DNA of 64,000 nt from contig NZ_LIVX01000004.1 in NCBI RefSeq assembly GCF_001905665.1, forward strand, positions 123,705 through 187,704, written 5' to 3'. The DNA is from Streptomyces sp. CB02261. GTDB taxonomy: Bacteria; Actinomycetota; Actinomycetes; Streptomycetales; Streptomycetaceae. Of the stretch, positions 26,496 to 35,004 are shown piece after piece; within the stretch, counting starts at the first letter, position 1; each line of letters starts with the position of its first letter. Position numbers and translations under genes: made by a program. The notes beneath the pieces were generated by a model. The model searched no databases, had not been told where the DNA came from, and was given only the letters and a program-made list of their open reading frames with translations.

Positions 26496-26879
26496 ATGAT
26501 GCCCGAAGAGCTGCGGCGCGGCCGTTACGTGAGCCTGACCACCTACCGGAAGAACGGCACCGGGGTCGCGACCCCGGTCTGGTACGCGGTGGACGGTGCC
26601 GAGCTGTACGTGTGGACCCGCTCCGACTCCTGGAAGGTCAAGCGCCTGCGGAACGACCCGCGGGTCGTGGTCGCCGTGTGCGACGTGCGCGGCAACATCA
26701 CCGAGGGGGCCGAGCACGTCTCCGGCGAGGGCCGGCTGGTGGACGGGGAGGAGCTGCGCCGGATCCGCGGGCTCCTCCTGCGCAAGTACACCTGGCGGTT
26801 CTGGCTGATCGACGTGCCGGCCATGCTCGCCCGGCGCGGGAAGCGCCCGCACACCGGGATCGTCGTGACCTTCGGGTGA
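26496..26879 (+). CDS. PPOX-class F420-dependent oxidoreductase
   Basis: A 127-aa split-barrel flavin/deazaflavin-binding protein. GRYVSLTTYRKNGTGVATPVW, the LYVWTRSDSWKVKRLRNDPRVVVA region and GNITEGAEH match the actinobacterial F420-dependent PPOX/FDOR family. Substrate unknown. It follows the HxlR gene closely but seems to have its own -10 box. Confidence 0.85.
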   Translation: MMPEELRRGRYVSLTTYRKNGTGVATPVWYAVDGAELYVWTRSDSWKVKRLRNDPRVVVAVCDVRGNITEGAEHVSGEGRLVDGEELRRIRGLLLRKYTWRFWLIDVPAMLARRGKRPHTGIVVTFG

Positions 26880-26915
26880 TGTGTGCGGGGTGGTACCCGG
26901 CGGAAAACGCTCCGT

Positions 26916-26957
26916 AGTCGTCCCGTAACACGACTGCGGTCCAATACCCGCGGACCG
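26916..26957 (+). promoter_or_regulatory. Two consecutive hairpins upstream of the Pro/Ala-rich protein gene
   Basis: AGTCGT/ACGACT (26916-26921, 26930-26935, 8-nt loop) and CGGTCC/GGACCG (26937-26942, 26952-26957, 9-nt loop) lie in tandem about 40-80 nt before ATG 26995. They could terminate the preceding gene, or act as operators or leader structures. Confidence 0.45.
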
Positions 26958-26994
26958 GAAGGTTCCATTCGACTGCGGGGCAGGTGCATGACGC

Positions 26995-28575
26995 ATGACG
27001 GTGTATCAACTTCCGACGGAACAGGCAGCGTTCGCGCGATGGCTGGCGGAACTCGCGCACCGCATCCCACCGGGCGGAGGCTGGTACGAAGTCTTCGCCG
27101 AACGCGATCCCGACGGACTGCGCGCCTGCTTCGACGGGACGGAGATCCTGCCCTGGGACGTCGTCGAGTCCCTGCTCCAGGACGCCGGGGAACCGGCCGA
27201 CGGGCCGCTCGCCGTCCGGGGCAGGACGCTGTACGCGGCGGCCACCGGCGCCCATGACCGCCGCCCCGGCGCGGCGGCGGAGCTCACCGAGCGCCGCGAC
27301 CTCATGGAACGCGAACGCCGGCACGCCGAGTCCCGGGCCCGGGAGCTGGGCGATCGGCTCCGGGCGACCCCGGCCCCGCCCCCGGAGGAGACCGCCCGAC
27401 TGGAACACGAACTCGCCTGGACCCGGGACGACCACGCCCGGGCCACGGCCCGCCTCGGGGAGCTGACGACCCGCCTGGAACGACTGGGGGAACGGGGGCC
27501 GACGGGACCGACGGCTCGGGGTCCCGCGCCTTCCCGTGCCCTGAAACCCGCGCGCACCAGGTCGGCCGGGACGGCGTGGGCCCCGGCGTCACCCCGCACC
27601 CCGACCCCGGCGCCCTCGCGGGCCCTGGCTCCCTTGCGTGCCCTGGCTCCCACGCGGGCACCGGCTCCCTCCCGGGCCCCGGCGGCCTGGGCCGCGCCCC
27701 CTCAGGCCGCGACGCCCCCTCCGGCCCTCGCCCCCGCCCCCGCCCCGGTCGTCCCGGTCGCGTGGACCCCGGCTCCCGCCCCGGCCCCGGCCCCCGCCCC
27801 GGCCCCGCCGGTCGCGAGCCCGCCCCCCGCCCCGGCCGCGAGCCCCGCCAAGGCGAAGCGGCGGCCGCGGGGTGCGCGGTACGCGTGGCTGGAGGAAGAG
27901 GCCGAGGAGCAGGGGCCGGTGGCTGCGCCCGTACCCGAGTCCCTCCCGCCGGCCGGGGGAGCGGCGCCCCGGGGTGCGCGGTTCGGGGGAGCCGCGTCCG
28001 ACCTGGACGGCGACGCGGCCCGGATCCCGGTGGAGCAGCCCCCCGAGGCCGTCCGCGCCGCGGTCAACGCGGTCTACGCCCTCCAGCGGCTCCGCGCCCA
28101 GGGCCGCGGCGGCGAGGCGCACGCCCTGCTCTGCGAGGCGGTCGACGGGCCGCCCGCCCTGCTGCCGGCCCTCGCCGGCGAACTCCACCGGGCGGGACTC
28201 GACGCCGACTGGTCGATCCTCCTCTGGGAGGCCGCCTCGCTGCCGCCGGGCCGTCTCGCCGCCGTCGCCGGGGCGCTCGCCGACGCCGGCCGGGCCGCCG
28301 ACTGCGAGGAGCTCCTGCGGCAGGGGGTGGCGCGGCCGGTCGAGGAGCTCGCGGGCGCGTGCGACGCCCTGCGCGCCGAGGGGCACCATCGCGAGGCCCA
28401 CGCGCTGCTCACCGCCTTCGTCCGGGTCCGCGCCCCGGAGGACGCGGCCCGGCTCGCTGGCGAGGACCCGCGCGGACTCGTCCCCCTGCTGCTCGAAGCG
28501 GCCCGCACGGTGTCGGAGTCGCGCGAGCGCGACCTGCTGCACGCCCTGCGCGTGGCGGGCCTCACCGGCGCCTGA
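26995..28575 (+). CDS. Large Pro/Ala-rich coiled-coil protein, function unknown (UL36-like label in databases)
   Basis: A 526-aa protein in four parts. The N-terminal segment (residues 1-90) has LPTEQAAFARWLAEL and PWDVVESLLQD. A charged coiled-coil follows (about 95-165). A low-complexity region rich in Pro and Ala (about 170-290) contains repeated AP and AL-x-P units. The C-terminal helical domain (about 340-526) has repeat-like helices (VNAVYALQRLRAQGRGGEAHALL, LRAEGHHREAHALL) that look TPR- or HEAT-like. Streptomycetes carry similar proteins that are mislabelled after the herpesvirus tegument protein UL36 because of composition only. There is no enzyme motif. ATG 26995 is used; the Shine-Dalgarno is weak. 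Confidence 0.7.
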   Translation: MTVYQLPTEQAAFARWLAELAHRIPPGGGWYEVFAERDPDGLRACFDGTEILPWDVVESLLQDAGEPADGPLAVRGRTLYAAATGAHDRRPGAAAELTERRDLMERERRHAESRARELGDRLRATPAPPPEETARLEHELAWTRDDHARATARLGELTTRLERLGERGPTGPTARGPAPSRALKPARTRSAGTAWAPASPRTPTPAPSRALAPLRALAPTRAPAPSRAPAAWAAPPQAATPPPALAPAPAPVVPVAWTPAPAPAPAPAPAPPVASPPPAPAASPAKAKRRPRGARYAWLEEEAEEQGPVAAPVPESLPPAGGAAPRGARFGGAASDLDGDAARIPVEQPPEAVRAAVNAVYALQRLRAQGRGGEAHALLCEAVDGPPALLPALAGELHRAGLDADWSILLWEAASLPPGRLAAVAGALADAGRAADCEELLRQGVARPVEELAGACDALRAEGHHREAHALLTAFVRVRAPEDAARLAGEDPRGLVPLLLEAARTVSESRERDLLHALRVAGLTGA

Positions 28576-28708
28576 CCCCCGGGCGCGGCGGGGTCGGTGG
28601 TGCCGGGCTGCGCACGTGTCAGACCTTGCCCGTACGTGTCGGTACGTGTCCGACGTGGACCACTCGGGTATGAAACATGATCGACCCGGCCGCTTCGCGG
28701 CGGCGGTC

Positions 28709-28768
28709 TTGCTCCGAGGTGTGACGGGGCTTACGTTCGCTTCCTACGCATCGCGTCTACGTGCGTAG
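28709..28768 (+). promoter_or_regulatory. Promoter and operator of the pyrimidine/hydantoin operon
   Basis: TTGCTC (28709-28714), a 17-nt spacer and TACGTT (28732-28737) form a good sigma-HrdB-type promoter. A perfect 7-bp inverted repeat CTACGCA...TGCGTAG (28744-28750 with 28762-28768, 11-nt loop, arms 18 bp apart) begins right at the expected transcription start. That places it as a roadblock-type operator. Upstream, GTACGTGTC is repeated at 28632-28640 and 28642-28650. Confidence 0.7.
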
Positions 28769-28801
28769 AGGCTCTCTGACGCCGTGCCGAAGGAGCAGCT
28801 C

Positions 28802-29644
28802 ATGACCGACGTCGTACGCGCCGCGCTCGTCCAGGCGACCTGGACCGGCGACACCGAATCCATGATCGCGAAACACGAGGAGCACGCCCGGGAGGCGGCC
28901 CGGCAGGGCGCCAAGGTGATCGGTTTCCAGGAGGTGTTCAACGCCCCGTACTTCTGCCAGGTCCAGGAGCCCGAGCACTACCGGTGGGCCGAGCCCGTCC
29001 CCGACGGTCCGACCGTGCGCCGGATGCGGGACCTCGCCCGGGAGACCGGGATGGTGATCGTGGTGCCCGTCTTCGAGAGCGAGGGCGAGGGCTTCTACTA
29101 CAACACCGCCGCGGTGATCGACGCCGACGGCACGTACCTCGGCAAGTACCGCAAGCACCACATCCCCCAGGTCAAGGGCTTCTGGGAGAAGTACTACTTC
29201 CGCCCGGGCAACGCCGGCTGGCCGGTGTTCGACACCGCCGTCGGCAAGGTCGGCGTCTACATCTGCTACGACCGGCACTTCCCGGAGGGATGGCGCCAAC
29301 TCGGCCTCAACGGCGCCCAGCTGGTCTACAACCCCTCCGCCACCCACCGTGGCCTCTCCTCCCACCTCTGGCAGCTGGAGCAGCCCGCCGCGGCCGTCGC
29401 CAACGAGTACTTCGTCGCGGCGATCAACCGCGTCGGCGTCGAGGAGTACGGCGACAACGACTTCTACGGCACCAGCTACTTCGTCGACCCGCGCGGCCGC
29501 TTCGTCGGCGACGTGGCCTCGGACAAGACGGAGGAACTCGTCGTCCGCGACCTGGACTTCGGGCTCATCGAGGACGTGCGCCGGCAGTGGGCGTTCTACC
29601 GGGACCGCCGCCCCGACGCGTACGACGGGCTGGTGCAGCCGTGA
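28802..29644 (+). CDS. Nitrilase-superfamily amidohydrolase, beta-ureidopropionase type
   Basis: A 280-aa carbon-nitrogen hydrolase with the catalytic triad visible: Glu in GFQEVFNAPYF, Lys in KYRKHHIPQ and Cys in YICYDRHFPEGW. The fit to N-carbamoyl-beta-alanine or N-carbamoyl-amino-acid amidohydrolases is supported by the adjacent dihydropyrimidinase. It would release beta-alanine or an amino acid plus CO2 and NH3. ATG 28802 has AAGGAG 6 nt upstream. The stop overlaps the next gene's GTG by 4 nt. Confidence 0.92.
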   Translation: MTDVVRAALVQATWTGDTESMIAKHEEHAREAARQGAKVIGFQEVFNAPYFCQVQEPEHYRWAEPVPDGPTVRRMRDLARETGMVIVVPVFESEGEGFYYNTAAVIDADGTYLGKYRKHHIPQVKGFWEKYYFRPGNAGWPVFDTAVGKVGVYICYDRHFPEGWRQLGLNGAQLVYNPSATHRGLSSHLWQLEQPAAAVANEYFVAAINRVGVEEYGDNDFYGTSYFVDPRGRFVGDVASDKTEELVVRDLDFGLIEDVRRQWAFYRDRRPDAYDGLVQP

Positions 29645-30921
29645 CCAGCCTCCACGACCGCCACCGCGCCGTCGCACCCGACTGGCTCGCCCTGTACTAC
29701 CAGGACCCCATCGAGATCACCCACGGCGAAGGACGGCACGTCTGGGACGCCGAGGGACGCCGGTACCTCGACTTCTTCGGCGGCATCCTCACCACGATGA
29801 CCGCCCACGCCCTGCCCGAGGTCACCAAGGCCGTCTCCGAGCAGGCCGGACGGATCATCCACTCCTCCACGCTCTACCTCAACCGCCCGATGGTGGAGCT
29901 CGCCGAGCGGATCGCCGCCCTCTCCGGCATCCCCGACGCCCGGGTCTTCTTCACCACCTCGGGCACCGAGGCCAACGACACGGCGCTCCTCCTCGCCACC
30001 GCGTACCGCCGCTCGAACCAGATCCTGGCCATGCGGAACAGCTATCACGGCCGTTCCTTCTCGACCGTCGGCATCACCGGCAACCGCGCCTGGTCGCCGA
30101 CCGGCCTCTCGCCGCTGCAGACCCTGTACGTGCACGGCGGCGTCCGCACCCGGGGCCCGTACGCCCAGTACACCGACGAACGGTTCACCGAGGCCTGCGT
30201 CGCCGACCTCGAAGACCTCCTCGGCCACACCCGCAGCGTCGCCGCCCTCATCGCCGAACCCGTCCAGGGCGTCGGCGGCTTCACCTCGCCGCCCGACGGG
30301 CTGTACGCCGCCTTCCGCCGCGTCCTCGACCGGCACGGCATCCTGTGGATCTCCGACGAGGTGCAGACCGGCTGGGGCCGTACCGGCGACCACTTCTGGG
30401 GCTGGCAGGCCCACGGCCAGGCGGGACCGCCCGACGTCCTCACCTTCGCCAAGGGCATCGGCAACGGCATGTCCGTCGGCGGGGTGGTCGCCCGCGCCGA
30501 GATCATGAACTGCCTCGACGCCAACTCCATCTCCACCTTCGGCGGTTCACCCGTCACCATGGCCGCCGGGCTCGCCAACCTCTCGTACCTCCAGGAACAC
30601 GACCTCCAGGGCAACGCGCGCCGCGTCGGAGGCCTCCTCATCGAACGCGTCCGGGCCGCCGGCGCCGGAGTGCCCGCCGTGCGGGAGGTCCGCGGCCGGG
30701 GCCTCATGATCGGCATCGAGCTCACCGAACCGGGCACCGACCGGGCCGCACCGGACGCGGCCGCCGCCGTCCTGGAGTCCGCCCGCGAGAACGGCCTGCT
30801 GATCGGCAAGGGCGGCGGGCACAACACCAGCACCCTGCGCATCGCCCCGCCGCTCTCCCTCACCGTGGCCGAGGCCGAAGAGGGCGCGGCCATCCTCGAA
30901 CAGGCCCTCAGGGCCCTCTAG
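29641..30921 (+). CDS. Class III aminotransferase (omega-amino acid:pyruvate / AGXT2-like)
   Basis: A 426-aa PLP enzyme. The Schiff-base Lys lies in TFAKGIGNGMSVGG, the PLP-phosphate region is TTSGTEANDTAL, and the cofactor-ring Asp is in ISDEVQTGWGRTG. In this operon its natural role is transamination of beta-alanine (from uracil) or beta-aminoisobutyrate (from thymine) to the semialdehyde. Translationally coupled (GTGA overlap) to the amidohydrolase. Confidence 0.9.
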   Translation: MTSLHDRHRAVAPDWLALYYQDPIEITHGEGRHVWDAEGRRYLDFFGGILTTMTAHALPEVTKAVSEQAGRIIHSSTLYLNRPMVELAERIAALSGIPDARVFFTTSGTEANDTALLLATAYRRSNQILAMRNSYHGRSFSTVGITGNRAWSPTGLSPLQTLYVHGGVRTRGPYAQYTDERFTEACVADLEDLLGHTRSVAALIAEPVQGVGGFTSPPDGLYAAFRRVLDRHGILWISDEVQTGWGRTGDHFWGWQAHGQAGPPDVLTFAKGIGNGMSVGGVVARAEIMNCLDANSISTFGGSPVTMAAGLANLSYLQEHDLQGNARRVGGLLIERVRAAGAGVPAVREVRGRGLMIGIELTEPGTDRAAPDAAAAVLESARENGLLIGKGGGHNTSTLRIAPPLSLTVAEAEEGAAILEQALRAL

Positions 30922-30949
30922 TTCCCCCTCCTCAAGCAGGGAGAGTCCC

Positions 30950-32353
30950 GTGAGCACCCGTACCCTCGTCCGGGGCGGCCTCGTCGTCACGGCCGCCGAC
31001 GAGATCCACGCCGACGTGCTGATCGAGGACGGCCGTGTGGTCGCCCTCGCCGCCCACGGCTCGGACACCGCGGCCGGCTGGACCGCCGACCGGACCCTCG
31101 ACGCCACCGACCGCTACGTGCTGCCCGGCGGCGTCGACGCCCACACCCACATGGAACTGCCCTTCGGCGGCACCTTCGCCTCCGACACCTTCGAGACCGG
31201 CACCCGCGCCGCCGCCTGGGGCGGCACCACCACCATCGTCGACTTCGCCGTCCAGACCGTCGGCCAGGGACTGCGCGAAGGCCTCGACGCCTGGTACGCC
31301 AAGGCCGACGGCGTCTGCGCGATCGACTACGCCTTCCACATGATCCTCTCCGACGTCAACGAGTACACGCTCAAGGAGATGGACCGGCTCGTCCAGGAGG
31401 GCATCACCTCCTTCAAGCTCTTCATGGCCTACCCGGGCGTCTTCTACAGCGACGACGGCCGGATCCTGCGCGCCATGCAGCGCTCCGCCGAGAACGGCGG
31501 GCTGATCATGATGCACGCCGAGAACGGCATCGCGATCGACGTCCTCGTCGAACAGGCCCTCGCGCGCGGCGAGACCGATCCCCGCTACCACGGGGAGGTC
31601 CGCAAGGCCCTCCTGGAGGCCGAGGCCACCCACCGGGCCATCCAGCTCGCCCGGGTCGCCGGGGCACCGCTGTACGTCGTCCACGTGTCGGCGGAGGAGG
31701 CCGTCGCCGAGATCACGACCGCCCGTGACAAGGGCCTCCCGGTCTTCGGCGAGACCTGTCCCCAGTACCTCTTCCTCTCCACCGACAACCTCGCGGAGCC
31801 GGGCTTCGAGGGCGCGAAGTACGTGTGCAGCACCCCGCTCCGACCCCGGGAGCACCAGGCGGCGCTCTGGCGCGGGCTGCGCGGCAACGACCTCCAGGTG
31901 GTCTCCACCGACCACTGCCCGTTCTGCTTCACCGGCCAGAAGGACCTCGGCCGCGGCGACTTCTCCAAGATCCCCAACGGCCTCCCGGGCGTGGAGAACC
32001 GCATGGACCTCCTCCATCAGGCGGTCGTCGACGGGCACATCTCCCGGCGCCGCTGGATCGAGATCGCCTGCGCGACACCGGCCCGGATGTTCGGGCTGTA
32101 CCCGAAGAAGGGCACGATCGCCCCCGGCGCGGACGCCGACCTCGTCATCTACGACCCGCACGCCCGCCAGACCCTGTCGGCCGCGACCCACCACATGAAC
32201 GTGGACTACTCCGCGTACGAGGGGAGGACGGTCACCGGCCGGGTGGAGACGGTCCTCTCACGCGGCGAGCTCGTCATCGACCAGCGGGAGTACGTGGGCC
32301 GGGCCGGCCACGGCACGTTCGTACCGCGCTCCACCTGTCAGTACCTCGACTGA
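30950..32353 (+). CDS. hydA: Dihydropyrimidinase / D-hydantoinase
   Basis: A 467-aa cyclic amidohydrolase with the binuclear metal site: DAHTHMELPFGG (HxH), the carboxylated Lys in SFKLFMAYPG, His in MMHAEN and HVSAEEA, and Asp in STDHCPF. It opens dihydrouracil, dihydrothymine or hydantoin rings to the N-carbamoyl product, the substrate of the nitrilase-family enzyme in the same operon. GTG 30950 follows AGGGAGAG. Confidence 0.95.
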   Translation: MSTRTLVRGGLVVTAADEIHADVLIEDGRVVALAAHGSDTAAGWTADRTLDATDRYVLPGGVDAHTHMELPFGGTFASDTFETGTRAAAWGGTTTIVDFAVQTVGQGLREGLDAWYAKADGVCAIDYAFHMILSDVNEYTLKEMDRLVQEGITSFKLFMAYPGVFYSDDGRILRAMQRSAENGGLIMMHAENGIAIDVLVEQALARGETDPRYHGEVRKALLEAEATHRAIQLARVAGAPLYVVHVSAEEAVAEITTARDKGLPVFGETCPQYLFLSTDNLAEPGFEGAKYVCSTPLRPREHQAALWRGLRGNDLQVVSTDHCPFCFTGQKDLGRGDFSKIPNGLPGVENRMDLLHQAVVDGHISRRRWIEIACATPARMFGLYPKKGTIAPGADADLVIYDPHARQTLSAATHHMNVDYSAYEGRTVTGRVETVLSRGELVIDQREYVGRAGHGTFVPRSTCQYLD

Positions 32354-32390
32354 ACCACCCGACCGTACCGAACGAACCAGGAGGTCCCGC

Positions 32391-33404
32391 GTGGACTTCG
32401 GACTCGTCCTGCAGACCGACCCGCCGGCCTCGCAGGTCGTCGGCCTGATGCGGAGGGCGGAGCGCAACGGCTTCCGCTACGGCTGGACCTTCGACTCGGC
32501 CGTGCTGTGGCAGGAACCCTTCGTCATCTACAGCCAGATCCTCGAACACACGACGAAGCTGCACGTGGGCCCGATGGTCACGAACCCGGGGACCCGTACC
32601 TGGGAGGTCACGGCCTCCACCTTCGCCACCCTCAACGACATGCACGGCAACCGGACCGTCTGCGGCATCGGCCGCGGCGACTCCGCGATGCGGGTCGCCG
32701 GCCGCAAGCCCAACACCCTGGCCCGGCTCGGTGAGGCCATCGACGTCATCCGCGACCTGGCGGAGGGACGGGAGGCGGTCGTGGACGGCAGCCCGATCCG
32801 CATCCCGTGGGTGAAGGAGGGGAGGCTGCCGGTGTGGATGGCGGCGTACGGCCCCAGGGCCCTCGCCCTCGCCGGGCAGAAGGCCGACGGCTTCATCCTC
32901 CAGCTCGCCGACCCGTTCCTCACCGAGTGGATGGTCAAGGCGGTCCGACAGGCGGCCACCGACGCGGGCCGCGACCCCGACGCCCTGACGATCTGCGTCG
33001 CCGCCCCCGCCTACGTCACCGCCGACGACTCGGCCGAAGCCCTGGCGCACGCCCGCGACCAGTGCCGCTGGTTCGGCGGCATGGTCGGCAACCACGTCGC
33101 CGACCTGGTGTCCAAGTACGGCGAGCACTCCTCGATGGTCCCCGAGGAGCTCACCGAGTACATCAAGGACCGGCAGGGCTACGACTACTCCCACCACGGC
33201 CGCGCCGACAACCCCGACACCGCCTTCGTCCCCGACGAGATCGTCGACCGCTTCTGCCTCCTCGGCCCCGCCGAGGCCCACATCGCCAAGCTCCGCCACC
33301 TCGAGGACCTCGGCGTGGACCAGTTCGCCGTCTACGACATGCACGACAACCGGGAGGGCACGATCGATGCCTACGGCTCCGACATCATCCCGTCGTTCCG
33401 CTGA
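32391..33404 (+). CDS. LLM-class F420-dependent oxidoreductase (TIGR03842-like)
   Basis: A 337-aa luciferase-like TIM-barrel protein: FGLVLQTDPPASQVVGLMRRAE at the N-terminus, HVGPMVTNPGTR, NRTVCGIGRGDSAMRV (substrate/cofactor loop) and YGPRALALAGQKADG. Such proteins use reduced F420 or FMN. It is the last gene of the pyrimidine/hydantoin operon, AGGAGG upstream. No dihydropyrimidine dehydrogenase is present nearby, so a role in ring reduction, or in oxidation of a pathway intermediate, is possible but unproven. Confidence 0.85.
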   Translation: MDFGLVLQTDPPASQVVGLMRRAERNGFRYGWTFDSAVLWQEPFVIYSQILEHTTKLHVGPMVTNPGTRTWEVTASTFATLNDMHGNRTVCGIGRGDSAMRVAGRKPNTLARLGEAIDVIRDLAEGREAVVDGSPIRIPWVKEGRLPVWMAAYGPRALALAGQKADGFILQLADPFLTEWMVKAVRQAATDAGRDPDALTICVAAPAYVTADDSAEALAHARDQCRWFGGMVGNHVADLVSKYGEHSSMVPEELTEYIKDRQGYDYSHHGRADNPDTAFVPDEIVDRFCLLGPAEAHIAKLRHLEDLGVDQFAVYDMHDNREGTIDAYGSDIIPSFR

Positions 33405-33437
33405 GCGGTGCCGGAGAGGAGCCCGGCGCGTCAGGGG

Positions 33438-34772
33438 CTACCGGTTGACGGTGAACCCGTGGCTGTCGCCGTACGTGACGCTGGCGTCCTGCCAGGCCTT
33501 CAGACCGTCGGTGAGTGTCGTGGAGGAGGTGTACGCCCTGCCGACGGTGTCGTTGAAGATCGAGTTCGCGTACACCTGGAAGGGCAGGTAGGACCAGTCG
33601 GCGCCGACGTTGCGGGCGGAGTCGGCGAAGACGCGGTTGGCCTGCTGGCCGCCGAAGTACGGGAACCTGGTGTCGAGGAACGCCCTCGATTCCAGGTCGG
33701 CGCGGGTGGCGGGGAAGGAGCCCTGGGCGATCCGGGAGGTCGCGCCGGCGCCGGTGGTGGCGAACTCGGTGAAGGCGTAGGCCAGGTCCTTGTTCTTGGC
33801 GGCGGTCGGGATCGCGAGGGAGCTGCCGCCGTTCTCGGCGGTCGTCTTCTCGCCCTTCGTCCACTGCGGCAGCGGGGCGACCCGCCAGTCGCCGGAGGCG
33901 GAGGGGACGCCGGAGGAGAGGTTGGCGGGCATCCAGGCGCCGATGGAGAGGGTGGCGATGGAGCCGTCGGCCAGACCCTTGTACCAGGCGTCACTCCACG
34001 TGCTGATCGGCGCGACCAGCTTCTCGTCGAGGAGCTTCTGCCAGGTGGCGGTGTACTTCCGGGTGCCCTCGTCGGCGAAGTCGATGGTGACGTCGGTGCC
34101 GTCGGTCCTGTACGGGCGTCCGCCGGCCTGCCAGATGAGGCTGGTCGTGGCGCCCGCGTCACCGGTGTCGTTGGTGATGAAGATCTTCGGGTCGGCCTTG
34201 TGCAGGGTGCGGGCCGCCTCGACGTACTCGTCCCAGGTGGTCGGGACCGCGATCTTGTGCTTGTCGAAGACCTTCTTGTTGTAGAAGAACGCCATCGGGC
34301 CCGAGTCCATGGGCAGCGCGTAGATGGCCTTGCCCTGGGAGACGGCGTCCCACGGCCCCGGCGTGAAGGTCGTGCCGTACTTCTGGGCGCCGTAGGAGGA
34401 GAGGTCCTCGACGGTCTTTCCGATGGAGAACTGGCCGAGGGCGTAGTACTCGATCTGCGCGACGTCGGGGGCGTCCTTCCCGGCCGCGATCGCGTTCTGC
34501 AGCGCGCTGTACTGCTTGTCGGCGATGCCCGCGTCCACCAGCTCGACGTCGACCTCGGGGTACTTCTTCTCGAAGTCCTCCGCCACCTTCTTCAGCGTGG
34601 GCTCCCAGGCCCACACCGTCACCTTCCCGCCCTCTTCCAGCGCGGCGCTGATGTCCCTCGGATCACCGCCGCCGGTGTCCTCGCCGTCGGAACCGCAGGC
34701 CGTGACGGTCAGCGAGAGCGTGGTGAGGACGGCGAGGGCGCCGAGCAGTCCGCGAGTGGTGTGGGTACGCAT
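33438..34772 (-). CDS. Extracellular solute-binding lipoprotein (CUT1 sugar-transporter type)
   Basis: A 444-aa family-1 binding protein. The signal peptide ends at lipobox TVTACGS. It has the usual VWAWEP and FEKKYPEVDVELVD N-terminal lobe and YNKKVFDKHKIAVPTTWDEYVEAAR hinge region. It should capture a mono- or oligosaccharide for an ABC importer. No permease or ATPase gene is adjacent, so it is either an orphan or works with permeases and an MsiK-like shared ATPase encoded elsewhere. ATG 34772 has AGGAG upstream; earlier frames are non-homologous. Confidence 0.9.
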   Translation of the reverse strand: MRTHTTRGLLGALAVLTTLSLTVTACGSDGEDTGGGDPRDISAALEEGGKVTVWAWEPTLKKVAEDFEKKYPEVDVELVDAGIADKQYSALQNAIAAGKDAPDVAQIEYYALGQFSIGKTVEDLSSYGAQKYGTTFTPGPWDAVSQGKAIYALPMDSGPMAFFYNKKVFDKHKIAVPTTWDEYVEAARTLHKADPKIFITNDTGDAGATTSLIWQAGGRPYRTDGTDVTIDFADEGTRKYTATWQKLLDEKLVAPISTWSDAWYKGLADGSIATLSIGAWMPANLSSGVPSASGDWRVAPLPQWTKGEKTTAENGGSSLAIPTAAKNKDLAYAFTEFATTGAGATSRIAQGSFPATRADLESRAFLDTRFPYFGGQQANRVFADSARNVGADWSYLPFQVYANSIFNDTVGRAYTSSTTLTDGLKAWQDASVTYGDSHGFTVNR

Positions 34773-34946
34773 GGGAGGTGCTCCTGGTCGGCGGCGCGCG
34801 GCTCGCGTTCTCCAGCGGAGTGAGTTTCGAGCCATGCTGTCATCATGTGCCGCCACACCAGCGCGGGCAACGTCCGACCGGGGTGTCGGGCACGGGCTCT
34901 CCGGTGGTGACGCGCGGGGAGGCGAACGGTGCCGCCCCCGGGCGCG

Positions 34947-34966
34947 CATGTCGGCGCAGACATGCC
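34947..34966 (-). terminator. Hairpin after the serine protease gene
   Basis: GCATGTC/GACATGC (34947-34953 with 34960-34966, 6-nt loop), with flanking CCCCGGG/CCGGGG that could extend the stem with a bulge. It lies 38 nt after the protease stop (minus strand). Confidence 0.45.
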
Positions 34967-35004
34967 GGGGTGGCGGAGAGGCCGGTGGACGGGGGTCGCG
35001 GCGC

